A stretch of DNA of 64,000 nucleotides from Flavobacterium sp. UBA7680 (GCF_002482975.1 NZ_DLHA01000028.1:240761-304760); one strand, 5' to 3'. Counted from the first letter of the stretch, positions 52,454 to 61,109 are shown. Notes: generated by a model not told the origin, from the letters alone. A program made the numbers and translations.

Positions 52454-53023
52454 ATGAATATACTGGAAATTATTCAAGAGCCTTGGCCTTGGTACGTTGC
52501 TGGTCCTTTAATCGGATTGACTGTTCCTATTTTATTGATTATCGGAAATAAATCTTTCGGGATTAGTTCTTCGCTTCGTCATATTTGTGCGGCTTGTATT
52601 CCGGCGAATATTTCATTTTTTAAATACGACTGGAAAAAAGAAAGCTGGAATTTATTTTTTGTTTTGGGAATATTTCTTGGCGGTGTTATTGCTGCTTACT
52701 TTCTTTCAAACCCAAATGACGTTCAAATTACTTCAGAACTTTCACAGCAATTATCATCTTACGGAATAACAGATCATTCTGGTTTAGTTCCTTCGCAATT
52801 ATTTTCGTGGGAAAGTTTATTAACCCTTCGCGGATTCATCATGATTGTTGTTGGCGGATTTTTGGTTGGTTTCGGAACACGTTACGCGGGCGGATGCACA
52901 AGCGGACACGCCATAATGGGATTATCAAATTTACAATGGCCGTCTCTTATTGCTACAATCTGTTTTATGATTGGCGGTTTTGTAATGTCACTTTTGATTT
53001 TACCTTATATTCTTTCACTTTAA
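52454..53023 (+). CDS. YeeE/YedE-family thiosulfate-type transporter subunit
   Basis: A 189-residue inner-membrane protein with about five TM segments and the family Cys motif RYAGGCTSGHAIMG. YeeE in related bacteria imports thiosulfate; the conserved Cys residues pass the ion. The half-size gene is paired with the next one, together resembling one full YeeE. Gap to the next gene is 10 bp. Confidence 0.85.
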   Translation: MNILEIIQEPWPWYVAGPLIGLTVPILLIIGNKSFGISSSLRHICAACIPANISFFKYDWKKESWNLFFVLGIFLGGVIAAYFLSNPNDVQITSELSQQLSSYGITDHSGLVPSQLFSWESLLTLRGFIMIVVGGFLVGFGTRYAGGCTSGHAIMGLSNLQWPSLIATICFMIGGFVMSLLILPYILSL

Positions 53024-53033
53024 AATTTCAAAA

Positions 53034-53513
53034 ATGAGCAATTTAGAAAATAAAAATACTGACGGAGAAGGAATCAATGCAAGTCATAAAAAAGAATCAG
53101 GATTCGCTAATATTAAATATTTAATCGTCGGAATCTTTTTCGGGATTGTATTTGTAAAAGCCGAAATCATCAGTTGGTTTCGCATTCAGGAAATGTTTCA
53201 TCTGCAGTCATTCTTTATGTATGGCGTAATTGGAAGCGCAGTTGCTGTGGGTGTTATCTCGGTTTTCATCATTAAAAAATTCAACATTAAAACGCTTCAG
53301 GGCGAGAAAATCGAAATTCAGCCAAAGACTTTCAGCAAAGGACAAATCTATGGCGGATTACTATTTGGTTTTGGATGGGCGATTACCGGAGCTTGTCCGG
53401 GTCCCCTTTTCGCTCAAATTGGAACTGGTGCAACTGTAATTATTGTGACTTTATTAAGTGCTATTGCAGGAACCTGGTTTTATGGTTTGATTAAAGACAA
53501 ACTTCCTCATTAA
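53034..53513 (+). CDS. YeeE/YedE-like half transporter (DUF6691 type)
   Basis: A 159-residue inner-membrane protein with about four TM segments and the second-half motif GWAITGACPGPLFAQIG. It forms a pair with the preceding YeeE-type protein. In many Bacteroidota these two sit next to the MBL-rhodanese and rhodanese genes, as here. Confidence 0.82.
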   Translation: MSNLENKNTDGEGINASHKKESGFANIKYLIVGIFFGIVFVKAEIISWFRIQEMFHLQSFFMYGVIGSAVAVGVISVFIIKKFNIKTLQGEKIEIQPKTFSKGQIYGGLLFGFGWAITGACPGPLFAQIGTGATVIIVTLLSAIAGTWFYGLIKDKLPH

Positions 53514-53653
53514 AATTTGTTTCAGGTTTCAGGTTTAAAGTTGATTTAACCGCGAAGCACGCAAAGTTCGCAAAGTTTATTTATAAAGCTTTGCGAACTT
53601 TGCGCTTTATAATAGTCTTGTTTCTAAAAAAACTTGCGCGCTTTGCGGTTAAA
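53514..53653. repeat. Family E fragment and family F copy 2
   Basis: 53516-53538 has GTTTCAGGTTTCAGG; 53546-53653 repeats the family F pattern TTAACCGCGAAG...CGCAAAGTTCGCAAAG...CTTTGCGAACTTTGCG...GCGGTTAA. Confidence 0.8.
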
Positions 53654-53730
53654 TGTATTCAACATTAATCAACTTGAAACAAACTTTAACAACTAAGATA
53701 TTTCTTCATCTAAATCTAATTTCGTTTCGT

Positions 53731-53738
53731 TAAGTTTG
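53731..53738 (+). promoter_or_regulatory. Candidate -7 box of glpD
   Basis: TAAGTTTG, a perfect TAnnTTTG, 38 bp before the glpD ATG. No good -33 TTG seen. Confidence 0.45.
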
Positions 53739-53775
53739 CTTTAAACAATGAATCCCAAAAAATAGAATATAATAT

Positions 53776-55353
53776 ATGAACCGTTCAGAACAACTATTGA
53801 TATTAAAGAACACTGAAAAATGGGATGTAATTGTAATTGGAGGCGGAGCCAGCGGTTTAGGAACTGCTCTTGATGCTGCAAGCAGAGGATACAAAACAAT
53901 TTTACTTGAAGCAGTTGATTTTGCAAAAGGAACTTCGAGCAGAAGCACTAAACTGATTCATGGTGGTGTGCGTTATCTGGAACAAGGAAATATTCACTTG
54001 GTCATAGAAGCACTTAAAGAAAGAGGTTTAATAGCTAAAAATGCAGGTCACTTAGTCAAAAACCAATCTTTTGTGATTCCAAATTACAATTGGTGGAGCA
54101 CTTTCATATATACTATTGGGTTAACTGTTTATGATTTATTGGCCGGACGTTTAAGTTTAGGCCGCTCCAAATATATTTCTAAGAAAAAAACAATCGAAAT
54201 GCTTACTAACGTAGAAGAAGCTGGTTTGCTAAATGGCGTTATTTACCATGATGGACAATTTGATGATTCGCGTTTAGCCATTAATATTGCTCAGACTGCT
54301 GCAGAAAAAGGAGCTTGCATTTTAAACTATACAAAAGTTGTAAATTTAATAAAAGACAATAAAAACCAAGTTATTGGTGTTGAAGTAGAAGATCAGGAAA
54401 CTGGGGATAAATACAATTTAAAAGGTGCTGCAATTATAAATGCTACGGGAGTATTTACAAATGCCATAATGAAACTAAACGATACTGTTTATAAAAAATA
54501 TATTGTTCCGAGCCAAGGGATTCATCTTGTGTTTGATAAATCTTTTTTACCCGGAGATCATGCTTTGATGATTCCAAAAACAAGTGACGGACGAGTTTTA
54601 TTTGCAGTACCCTGGCATAACCGAATTGTAGTAGGCACAACAGATACTTTAATTAAAAAACAAAGTTTAGAACCCGTTGCTTTAGAAAGCGAAATCAAAT
54701 TTGTATTAGAAACAGCCCAGCACTTTTTAGCAAAAAAACCTACCAGAGCAGATGTTTTATCGGTTTTTGCAGGTTTACGACCTTTGGCTGCACCCGAAGA
54801 AGAGGGCAAAAAAACCAAGGAAGTTTCCAGAAGCCATAAAATTATTGTATCAGAAACTGGTTTAATAACTATTACAGGAGGAAAATGGACAACATACAGA
54901 AAAATCGCCGAAGACATTATAAACAAAGCAATTACTATTGGCAAACTGCCTAAAAAATCATGTGTTACAGAACATCTTCCCATTCATGGAAATAAAACTA
55001 CGACGACTTTAGATCGAGAAAATCATTTGTATATCTATGGTTCAGACATTCCTAGCATAATCGAATTACAACAAAACAATCCTGAATTAAACGAAAAAGT
55101 ACATCCTGATCACGAATTTACTATGGCAGAAGTGCTTTGGGCGATTCGATATGAAATGGCAAGAACTGTAGATGATATTTTAGCCAGACGTGTTCGTTTA
55201 TTGTTTTTAGATGCAAGAGCCGCCATTCAATCTTCAGAAAAAGTAGCAAAACTGCTTGCAAAAGAGCTTGGACATGATGAAAACTGGATAAATGACGAAG
55301 TTTTAAATTTCAAAAAAACTACAAAGGGCTTTCTTTTGTCCGAATTTCAATAA
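53776..55353 (+). CDS. glpD: Aerobic glycerol-3-phosphate dehydrogenase
   Basis: A 525-residue flavoprotein. N-terminal FAD motif VIVIGGGASGLGTALDAASRGYK (GxGxxG at 22-29), then 'SSRSTKLIHGGVRYLEQ', the GlpD signature 2, and 'TGGKWTTYRKIAED' near residue 370. The C-terminal DAO_C domain ('AEVLWAIRYEMARTVDDILARRVRLLFLD') is complete. It is a membrane-bound enzyme that oxidises sn-glycerol-3-phosphate to DHAP and passes electrons to quinone. No glpF/glpK neighbour is in the window. Confidence 0.95.
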   Translation: MNRSEQLLILKNTEKWDVIVIGGGASGLGTALDAASRGYKTILLEAVDFAKGTSSRSTKLIHGGVRYLEQGNIHLVIEALKERGLIAKNAGHLVKNQSFVIPNYNWWSTFIYTIGLTVYDLLAGRLSLGRSKYISKKKTIEMLTNVEEAGLLNGVIYHDGQFDDSRLAINIAQTAAEKGACILNYTKVVNLIKDNKNQVIGVEVEDQETGDKYNLKGAAIINATGVFTNAIMKLNDTVYKKYIVPSQGIHLVFDKSFLPGDHALMIPKTSDGRVLFAVPWHNRIVVGTTDTLIKKQSLEPVALESEIKFVLETAQHFLAKKPTRADVLSVFAGLRPLAAPEEEGKKTKEVSRSHKIIVSETGLITITGGKWTTYRKIAEDIINKAITIGKLPKKSCVTEHLPIHGNKTTTTLDRENHLYIYGSDIPSIIELQQNNPELNEKVHPDHEFTMAEVLWAIRYEMARTVDDILARRVRLLFLDARAAIQSSEKVAKLLAKELGHDENWINDEVLNFKKTTKGFLLSEFQ

Positions 55354-55521
55354 ATCTTTTTTAAATTCGATAAATTTGATAGAATTTATAACGACAAGTT
55401 TAATTTTTAGTTAAATATTTAAAAATCAATATTTTGAAACTAAAAAATATACTATTTTTATTCTAACTTTTTCCATTCAGAATTGATGTCATTTTGAATT
55501 AACAAAAAATTAACATGACAT

Positions 55522-55533
55522 TTGTATATACAA
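55522..55533. promoter_or_regulatory. MarR-type operator, site 1
   Basis: Perfect palindrome TTGTATATACAA, 30 bp (about three helical turns) from site 2. Confidence 0.65.
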
Positions 55534-55550
55534 CTATTAAAACTTCTACA

Positions 55551-55564
55551 TTTGTATATACAAA
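55551..55564. promoter_or_regulatory. MarR-type operator, site 2, overlapping the -7 box
   Basis: TTTGTATATACAAA palindrome. Its first TTTG belongs to TACATTTG (55547-55554), a perfect TAnnTTTG box, 17 bp before the MarR ATG; bound regulator would cover the promoter. Confidence 0.7.
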
Positions 55565-55580
55565 TTATACACTTACGACT

Positions 55581-56042
55581 ATGACAATTGAAGAGGTTAT
55601 TAAAAGTACAGTTAAGATGGATAATGCGAAAAAAGTTATTCTAAATATCATGTACACACAAAATGTGATTCAGGATCATTTCAGCGAGTTGATGAAACCG
55701 TATGATTTATCCGGAGAGCAATATAATGTATTGCGTATATTAAGAGGACAAAAAGGAAAACCTGCTAATATGTGTGTGATACAGGAACGTATGCTGGCTA
55801 AGACAAGTAATACAACCCGATTAGTAGATAAATTATTGCTGAAAGATTTAGTAACAAGAAATGTCTGTCCGGGAAACCGACGCAAAATTGAAGTTTTGAT
55901 TACACAGAAAGGATTAGATATTTTAAAAGAGTTAGACCCAAAGGTAGATGAGCACGAGCGTTTGTTTGCCGAGAATATAAGCCAAGAAGAATTAGAATTA
56001 TTAAACACATTATTAGAAAAATACCGAACCCAACAAAATTAA
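55581..56042 (+). CDS. MarR-family transcriptional regulator
   Basis: A 153-residue protein with the winged-helix core: 'LSGEQYNVLRILRGQ', 'CVIQERMLAKTSNTTRLVDKLLLKDLVTRNVCPGNRRKIEVLITQKG', in which DRR is here 'GNRRKIEV', the wing. Start at 55581 preferred; the longer frame starts 66 bp upstream inside the operators. The nitroreductase gene begins 4 bp downstream, so they are one unit, probably self-repressed at the two TTGTATATACAA sites. MarR regulators of this group sense reactive electrophiles or oxidants. Confidence 0.88.
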   Translation: MTIEEVIKSTVKMDNAKKVILNIMYTQNVIQDHFSELMKPYDLSGEQYNVLRILRGQKGKPANMCVIQERMLAKTSNTTRLVDKLLLKDLVTRNVCPGNRRKIEVLITQKGLDILKELDPKVDEHERLFAENISQEELELLNTLLEKYRTQQN

Positions 56043-56046
56043 AATT

Positions 56047-56679
56047 ATGAGTACATTATTAGATAATTTAAACTGGAGATATGCAACTAAAAAATATGAT
56101 GCATCTAAAAAAGTATCTTCAGCAGATTTAAACACTATAAAAGAAGCTGTTAGATTAAGCGCTTCTTCATACGGATTACAACCTTACAGAGTTGTTATTG
56201 TAGAAAATCCGGAAATTAGAGAACAATTAAAAGCTGCTGCTTACGGACAAACACAACTTACAGATGCTTCGCAAATTTTTGTATTTGCAAATGATGTAAA
56301 TCTTGGAGCACATTCTGTAGATAGCTATATCAACAATATCAGCGAAACAAGAGGTATTCCTGCTGATGCTTTGGCTGGATTTGGTGATATGATGAAAGGT
56401 ACAGTTGCAAACTTATCTGATGATGCTAAAAATACTTGGACAGCAAAACAAACTTATATTGCTTTAGGAACTTTATTAGCTGCAGCTTCTGAATTAAAAA
56501 TTGATGCTACTCCTATGGAAGGTTTCAATGCAGCAGAATTCAACAAAATCTTAGGTTTTGACAAACTTGGCCTAAGTGCTACAGTAATTGCTGCTGTAGG
56601 TTACAGACATACTGAGGATGATACTCAGCATTTTAAAAAAGTTAGAAAATCTAACGAGGAATTATTTATCACTATATAA
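56047..56679 (+). CDS. NAD(P)H-dependent nitroreductase-family oxidoreductase
   Basis: A 210-residue protein of the NfsB/YdgI type: 'RYATKKYDASKKVS' and 'LSASSYGLQPYRVVIVENPEIR' form the FMN-binding start; 'TWTAKQTYIALGTLLAAASELKIDATPMEGF' is the conserved helix-plus-loop; 'AAVGYRHTEDD' binds FMN phosphate. It reduces nitroaromatics or quinones. It follows the MarR gene by 4 bp. Confidence 0.88.
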   Translation: MSTLLDNLNWRYATKKYDASKKVSSADLNTIKEAVRLSASSYGLQPYRVVIVENPEIREQLKAAAYGQTQLTDASQIFVFANDVNLGAHSVDSYINNISETRGIPADALAGFGDMMKGTVANLSDDAKNTWTAKQTYIALGTLLAAASELKIDATPMEGFNAAEFNKILGFDKLGLSATVIAAVGYRHTEDDTQHFKKVRKSNEELFITI

Positions 56680-56708
56680 TTATTATTAATCAAATTCAAT
56701 TTTACAAC

Positions 56709-57275
56709 ATGAAAAATTTAAAGACAATTGCAATTGCATTATTCGTAGCAGCAGCTGGTATCTCAGTAAACGCACAAACTAAAAAAATCGACGTAAAAGC
56801 GTCTACTATCAAATGGGTAGGTAAAAAAGTAACTGGAGAGCACTCTGGAACAGTAAACTTTAAAGAAGGAGCTGTAGTTTTCAAAGGAAAAAAATTAGTT
56901 GGAGGAAGCTTTACTGTTGATATGACTTCATTAACTTCTACAGATTTAACTGGAGAATACCAAGGTAAATTAAACGGTCACTTAAAAGCTGAAGATTTCT
57001 TTGGAACTGATAAATTCCCAACTTCAAAATTAGTTTTCAAAACTATTGGTGCTAAATCAACTGACGTTTACACTGTAACTGCTGATTTAACTATTAAAGG
57101 GATCACAAAACCAGTAACTTTTGATATCACTGTAAGTGGAAACACTGCTACAACTGCATTTAAAGTTGACAGAACTAAATATGATATTAAATACGGTTCT
57201 GGAAGTTTCTTCGAAGGTTTAGGAGACAAAACTATCAGCGACGAATTCGAATTAACAGTAGCTTTAAAATTCTAA
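56709..57275 (+). CDS. YceI-family periplasmic protein
   Basis: A 188-residue protein with a signal peptide (IALFVAAAGISVNAQ). The lipocalin-like YceI fold is clear: 'STIKWVGKKVTGEHSGTVNFKEG', 'SFTVDMTSLTSTD', 'GTDKFPTSKLVFK' and 'VTADLTIKGITKPVTFDI'. Relatives bind isoprenoid quinone-like molecules. It lies 29 bp after the nitroreductase, the end of a MarR-controlled unit. Confidence 0.9.
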   Translation: MKNLKTIAIALFVAAAGISVNAQTKKIDVKASTIKWVGKKVTGEHSGTVNFKEGAVVFKGKKLVGGSFTVDMTSLTSTDLTGEYQGKLNGHLKAEDFFGTDKFPTSKLVFKTIGAKSTDVYTVTADLTIKGITKPVTFDITVSGNTATTAFKVDRTKYDIKYGSGSFFEGLGDKTISDEFELTVALKF

Positions 57276-57302
57276 TTTTAGGCTTCCCTAATTCATATAT
57301 AA

Positions 57303-57339
57303 GAAAAACCCCAATAGTTGATTCTATTGGGGTTTTTCT
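57303..57339 (+). terminator. Terminator after yceI
   Basis: 14-bp perfect stem AAAAACCCCAATAG / CTATTGGGGTTTTT with a 6-nt loop and a T run. Confidence 0.9.
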
Positions 57340-57477
57340 TTTTTATTTCTTTTCAAAATGATAACATTCTTAACGATAAAATAACGCTTTCATAATAACT
57401 ATCCCCGTATTGATTAACATTCGGGCTCTAATTTTGAGGAAATTAAAAATCCAAAACTAGAAATTAAAATTATAGTT

Positions 57478-58755
57478 ATGAAAACAAAAATACGTGTTAT
57501 AATAATTACACTTCTAAGCACTTTTTTACTTCAAGCTCAACAACAAACAAAAGGAATAATCGGTACTAATAACTGGATGAACAATTGGACCAATTTTAAT
57601 CCGGCAAAAATGGAATACAGCGAAGCGACCAACATAATTGCAGGAACAATTGATAAAGATACCAGATTAGTAAAACGAAATACATATCAATTAGTAGGTA
57701 TTGTTTACGTGACAAACAATGCAACTTTAACTATCGAACCCGGGACTGTAATACGAGGCGATGATAAAACCTGCGGAACTCTTGTTATTTCAAATGGTGC
57801 AAAAATTGTAGCCGAAGGTTTAGAAACAGATCCAATCATTTTTACTTCAAACAAAGAAATTGCAGACAGACGTCCAGGTGATTGGGGCGGAATTATCATT
57901 TTAGGAAAAGCGCCAATTAATTTTCTTGGCGGACTTCACACACTTCCTTTTACTTTAGATCCAATAATAAATCATTATGGAGGTCAGGATGCCGAAGATA
58001 ATTCAGGAATTTTAAAATATGTTCGAATAGAATTTGCCGGTAGAAAATTGAGCTCTGAAAAAGAACTTAACGGACTTTCATTGGCTGGAGTTGGAAGGAA
58101 AACAATATTAAGCAATATCCAGATCAGTTTTTCAAACGACGATTCTTTTGAATGTTATGGCGGAGATTTGAATATGAATAACCTAATTTCATACAGAACA
58201 ACTGATGATGATTTCGATTTTACGCAAGGTGCGCAAATTAGCATCAGCAACAGTATTGCTATTCGTCATCCTTTTTCATCAGATATCTCTGGTTCAAGAT
58301 GTTTTGAAGTCGATTCGTACGACAAGATTCAAAATACGGATATGAGTAAAAAAATGACAAAAATCACTGCAAGTAATATCACTTTAGTAAATCTTGAAGA
58401 AAATAACCAAGGTTTGGTTAGAGAATCTGTTCATATTAGAGAAAACACTTTTTTTAGTTTAACCAACAGTATTGTTTCTGGTTTTTCCCCTTTTGTTTTA
58501 TTAGAAAGCAATATTGGAGATGGAAATGATAACTTATCAAAAATGAGTTTCAAAAACATAATTGTAAACAATTGCAATGGCGGAATTACAAGTGAATCAT
58601 CTAGTTCTGATGTCACAATTCAAAATTATTACAACCCAAATTCTGGAATAGAATACTCAAAATACAAAAACAGTGAGTTGTTTACAATGCCAAATATTAA
58701 AGGAAATCCAGATTTTAGAGCAAATGTAAACAATACGATTGCGATTGGAAATTAA
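57478..58755 (+). CDS. Secreted beta-helix-like protein
   Basis: A 425-residue protein with a signal peptide (VIIITLLSTFLLQAQ). The rest has repeated short strands: 'NATLTIEPGTVIRGDDKTCGTLVISNGAKIVAEGLETDPIIFTS' followed by 'GDWGGIIILGKAPIN', a pattern common in large Bacteroidota surface proteins of parallel beta-helix type. No T9SS sorting domain is visible at the C-terminus (ends in NNTIAIGN). Function unknown. Confidence 0.7.
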   Translation: MKTKIRVIIITLLSTFLLQAQQQTKGIIGTNNWMNNWTNFNPAKMEYSEATNIIAGTIDKDTRLVKRNTYQLVGIVYVTNNATLTIEPGTVIRGDDKTCGTLVISNGAKIVAEGLETDPIIFTSNKEIADRRPGDWGGIIILGKAPINFLGGLHTLPFTLDPIINHYGGQDAEDNSGILKYVRIEFAGRKLSSEKELNGLSLAGVGRKTILSNIQISFSNDDSFECYGGDLNMNNLISYRTTDDDFDFTQGAQISISNSIAIRHPFSSDISGSRCFEVDSYDKIQNTDMSKKMTKITASNITLVNLEENNQGLVRESVHIRENTFFSLTNSIVSGFSPFVLLESNIGDGNDNLSKMSFKNIIVNNCNGGITSESSSSDVTIQNYYNPNSGIEYSKYKNSELFTMPNIKGNPDFRANVNNTIAIGN

Positions 58756-58852
58756 GGCCTTAAGCAGGTTTTAGAATTTAAAATTTAACAAATTTCGAAA
58801 ATTAGAAAAGTTTTTTTTGAAATTTTATGTATTCTAATTCAAATTACATTTA

Positions 58853-58860
58853 TATCTTTG
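58853..58860 (+). promoter_or_regulatory. -7 promoter box of the trp operon
   Basis: TATCTTTG, a perfect TAnnTTTG, 18 bp upstream of the leader peptide ATG. The -33 TTG is not clear. Confidence 0.65.
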
Positions 58861-58878
58861 TCACATCAAAATAAAGAA

Positions 58879-58935
58879 ATGAAAACATTAATAAACAATA
58901 CTTGGTGGTGGAACAATTTACGTCAAACGTCGTGA
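58879..58935 (+). CDS. trpL: trp operon leader peptide
   Basis: ATG at 58879, TGA at 58933-58935: MKTLINNTWWWNNLRQTS, 18 residues, with three consecutive Trp codons (58903-58911). It lies between the operon promoter and a strong terminator ahead of trpE. In classical attenuation, ribosome stalling at Trp codons when charged tRNA-Trp is scarce lets an antiterminator form. The organisation here is textbook. Confidence 0.85.
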   Translation: MKTLINNTWWWNNLRQTS

Positions 58936-58938
58936 ACT

Positions 58939-59009
58939 AAGCTTCCTATGGTATTTTCAAAACTATAAACAAAAAGGGCTTGTCATCACGACAAGCCTTT
59001 TTTTTTTGG
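58939..59009 (+). terminator. trp attenuator (terminator with possible antiterminator)
   Basis: Terminator stem GGCTTGTC / GACAAGCC (58977-58984, 58990-58997), loop ATCAC, extended by A5/T5 and followed by T9-10. Upstream AAGCTTCCT (58939-58947) can pair with AGGGCTT (58975-58981) with a 2-nt bulge, giving a candidate antiterminator. GGAA within the Trp codon region (58910-58913) could in turn pair with TTCC (58943-58946). The pairings are my own inspection, without energy calculation. Confidence 0.8.
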
Positions 59010-59055
59010 TCGAAACTTTAGCAGAAAAATATTAAAAACTAAAAAACAACATACT

Positions 59056-60456
59056 TTGAAACCTTTTATACTCAACACACATTACAAACAAATCTTGGCA
59101 GACACCATTACGCCGGTTAGTATATATTTTAAAATAAGAGATAAATTTCCAAATAGTTTATTATTAGAAAGTAGTGATTATCACGGAAATGACAACAGTT
59201 TCTCTTACGTTTGCTGCAACCCGATTGCAACGATTAAGATTGAAAACGAAACGATTTCAAAAACTTTCCCTGACGGAACTTCGGAACAGACTAAAATTGA
59301 TGCTTCAACAAATATTCCGGAAGTAATTCAGGAATTCTCAAGCCAATTTCAATCGGAGAAAAACGATTTTAAATTCATCAATAACGGATTATTCGGATAC
59401 ATTTCTTACGATGCAGTTCGTTATTTTGAAAAAGTTTCAATTGCTAAAAAAGACAATGCAACTTCAATTCCAGATGTTTTTTATGCCGTTTATCAAAACA
59501 TCATCGCCATCAATCACTTTAAAAATGAAGCATACATTTTCTGCCACAGCGTTGATGGAACAAACAACATTGCTGAAATTGAACAATTACTTCAGTCTAG
59601 AAATATTGCTTCATACAAATTTTCAAAAGAAGGCGAAGGTTTCTCTAATTTAACCGACGAAGAATTCAAGCACAATGTAGCTTTAGCAAAAAAACACTGT
59701 TTCCGTGGAGACGTTTTTCAGTTAGTTTTATCTCGTCGTTTTACACAAGGTTTTAAAGGTGACGAATTTAATGTTTACAGAGCCTTAAGAAGCATCAATC
59801 CATCTCCTTACCTATTCTTTTTTGATTATGGAGATTTCAAAATATTTGGGTCTTCGCCCGAAGCACAAATTATCGTAAAAAACAGAAAAGCCGAAATTCA
59901 CCCCATCGCAGGAACTTTCAAAAGAACTGGAAATGACGAACGTGATGCGCTTTTAGCCAAGGAACTTTCTGAAGATAAAAAAGAAAACAGTGAACATGTA
60001 ATGCTTGTCGATTTGGCAAGAAACGATTTAAGCAGAAATGGTCACGATGTAAATGTGGAGAAATACAGAGAAGTTCAGTTTTTCTCGCACGTAATTCACT
60101 TGGTTTCTAAAGTAACAGGGCATTTACATGAAAAAGCTACCACTATGCAGGTTGTTGCCGATACTTTCCCAGCCGGAACTTTAAGCGGCGCACCAAAACA
60201 CAGAGCCATGCAATTGATTGAAGATTACGAAAAAACAAATCGTAATTTCTACGGAGGCGCAATTGGTTTCATGGATTTTAACGGAAACTTTAACCATGCG
60301 ATTATGATTCGAACTTTCCTTAGTAAAAACCATCAATTGCATTGTCAGGCCGGCGCCGGAATCGTAGCAAGTTCTGACGAAGAAAGCGAGATGCAGGAAG
60401 TGTATAATAAATTAAGAGCATTGAATACAGCGCTTGAAATGGCGGAGAAGATATAG
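59056..60456 (+). CDS. trpE: Anthranilate synthase component I
   Basis: A 466-residue protein of the TrpE/chorismate-binding family: N-terminal 'SLLLESSDYHGND', core 'VLSRRFTQGFKG', 'YLFFFDYGDFKIFGSSPEAQI', 'HPIAGTFKRTGNDERD', and 'DTFPAGTLSGAPKHRAMQLI'. It converts chorismate to anthranilate with ammonia supplied by TrpG. Start codon is TTG at 59056 (no in-frame ATG gives the proper N-terminus KPFILNTHYK). It stands 46 bp after the attenuator. Confidence 0.95.
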   Translation: MKPFILNTHYKQILADTITPVSIYFKIRDKFPNSLLLESSDYHGNDNSFSYVCCNPIATIKIENETISKTFPDGTSEQTKIDASTNIPEVIQEFSSQFQSEKNDFKFINNGLFGYISYDAVRYFEKVSIAKKDNATSIPDVFYAVYQNIIAINHFKNEAYIFCHSVDGTNNIAEIEQLLQSRNIASYKFSKEGEGFSNLTDEEFKHNVALAKKHCFRGDVFQLVLSRRFTQGFKGDEFNVYRALRSINPSPYLFFFDYGDFKIFGSSPEAQIIVKNRKAEIHPIAGTFKRTGNDERDALLAKELSEDKKENSEHVMLVDLARNDLSRNGHDVNVEKYREVQFFSHVIHLVSKVTGHLHEKATTMQVVADTFPAGTLSGAPKHRAMQLIEDYEKTNRNFYGGAIGFMDFNGNFNHAIMIRTFLSKNHQLHCQAGAGIVASSDEESEMQEVYNKLRALNTALEMAEKI

Positions 60457-60502
60457 ATTTTCAGTCGCAGTTTTCAGTCACAATGACACAGAATGATCAG
60501 CG

Positions 60503-60599
60503 ATGTCTCCCGAGGTTGAAACCTCGGGCAATGTTTGAAAAGCAAACTATAAAAGGAATACTATATAAACATAGCCAACGGTTTCAACCGTTGGAGACA
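60503..60599. repeat. Palindromic intergenic repeat, family B, copy 3
   Basis: CTCCCGAGGTTGAAACCTCGGG and AACGGTTTCAACCGTTGGAGAC, with ACATAGCC between them; inside the trp operon, between trpE and the lipoprotein gene. Confidence 0.8.
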
Positions 60600-60653
60600 A
60601 AGATTGGTAAAACCTAAAACAATTAACAAACAAAGAATAAAACCATAAAAACC

Positions 60654-61097
60654 ATGAAAAAAGCATTATCAATTTTAGTTTTAATCATTACCATAATTTC
60701 ATGTAATTCGGAAAAAAAAGAGAATCCAATTAAAGGAACCTGGCGTCTGATATCAGCAGAAACGACAGAAAAAGATTCAACGTTCTCGACTTTCAATCCA
60801 AAAACAAAAATGATTAAAATTATAAATGATACACATTTTGCTTTTTTCAATCATGATTTAAATAATGGCAAAGATTCAACAAATGCAGTATTCTTTGGCG
60901 GAGGCGGAAAATACACTTTAAAGGATAGTGTTTATACAGAGAATTTGGAGTATTTCAATAACCGTCAATGGGAAAATGGAAAATTTGAGTTTGTAGTAAA
61001 AATCAAAAACGACACTTTAACTCAAAAAGGAGTTGAAAAAGTAGAAAAATTAGGAATCGATAGAATTATTACTGAAAAGTACGTTCGAGAAAAATAA
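60654..61097 (+). CDS. Lipoprotein, lipocalin-like, inside the trp operon
   Basis: A 147-residue protein with a lipoprotein signal (LVLIITIISC, Cys17). The mature part ('KGTWRLISAETTEKDS', 'KYTLKDSVYTENLEYFN', 'KFEFVVKIKNDTLTQKG') resembles small lipocalin-like proteins of Bacteroidota. It is unrelated to tryptophan synthesis in sequence; it stands between trpE and trpG with 200 and 90 bp gaps, so co-transcription is possible. Confidence 0.7.
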   Translation: MKKALSILVLIITIISCNSEKKENPIKGTWRLISAETTEKDSTFSTFNPKTKMIKIINDTHFAFFNHDLNNGKDSTNAVFFGGGGKYTLKDSVYTENLEYFNNRQWENGKFEFVVKIKNDTLTQKGVEKVEKLGIDRIITEKYVREK

Positions 61098-61109
61098 AAG
61101 AAAATTTAG

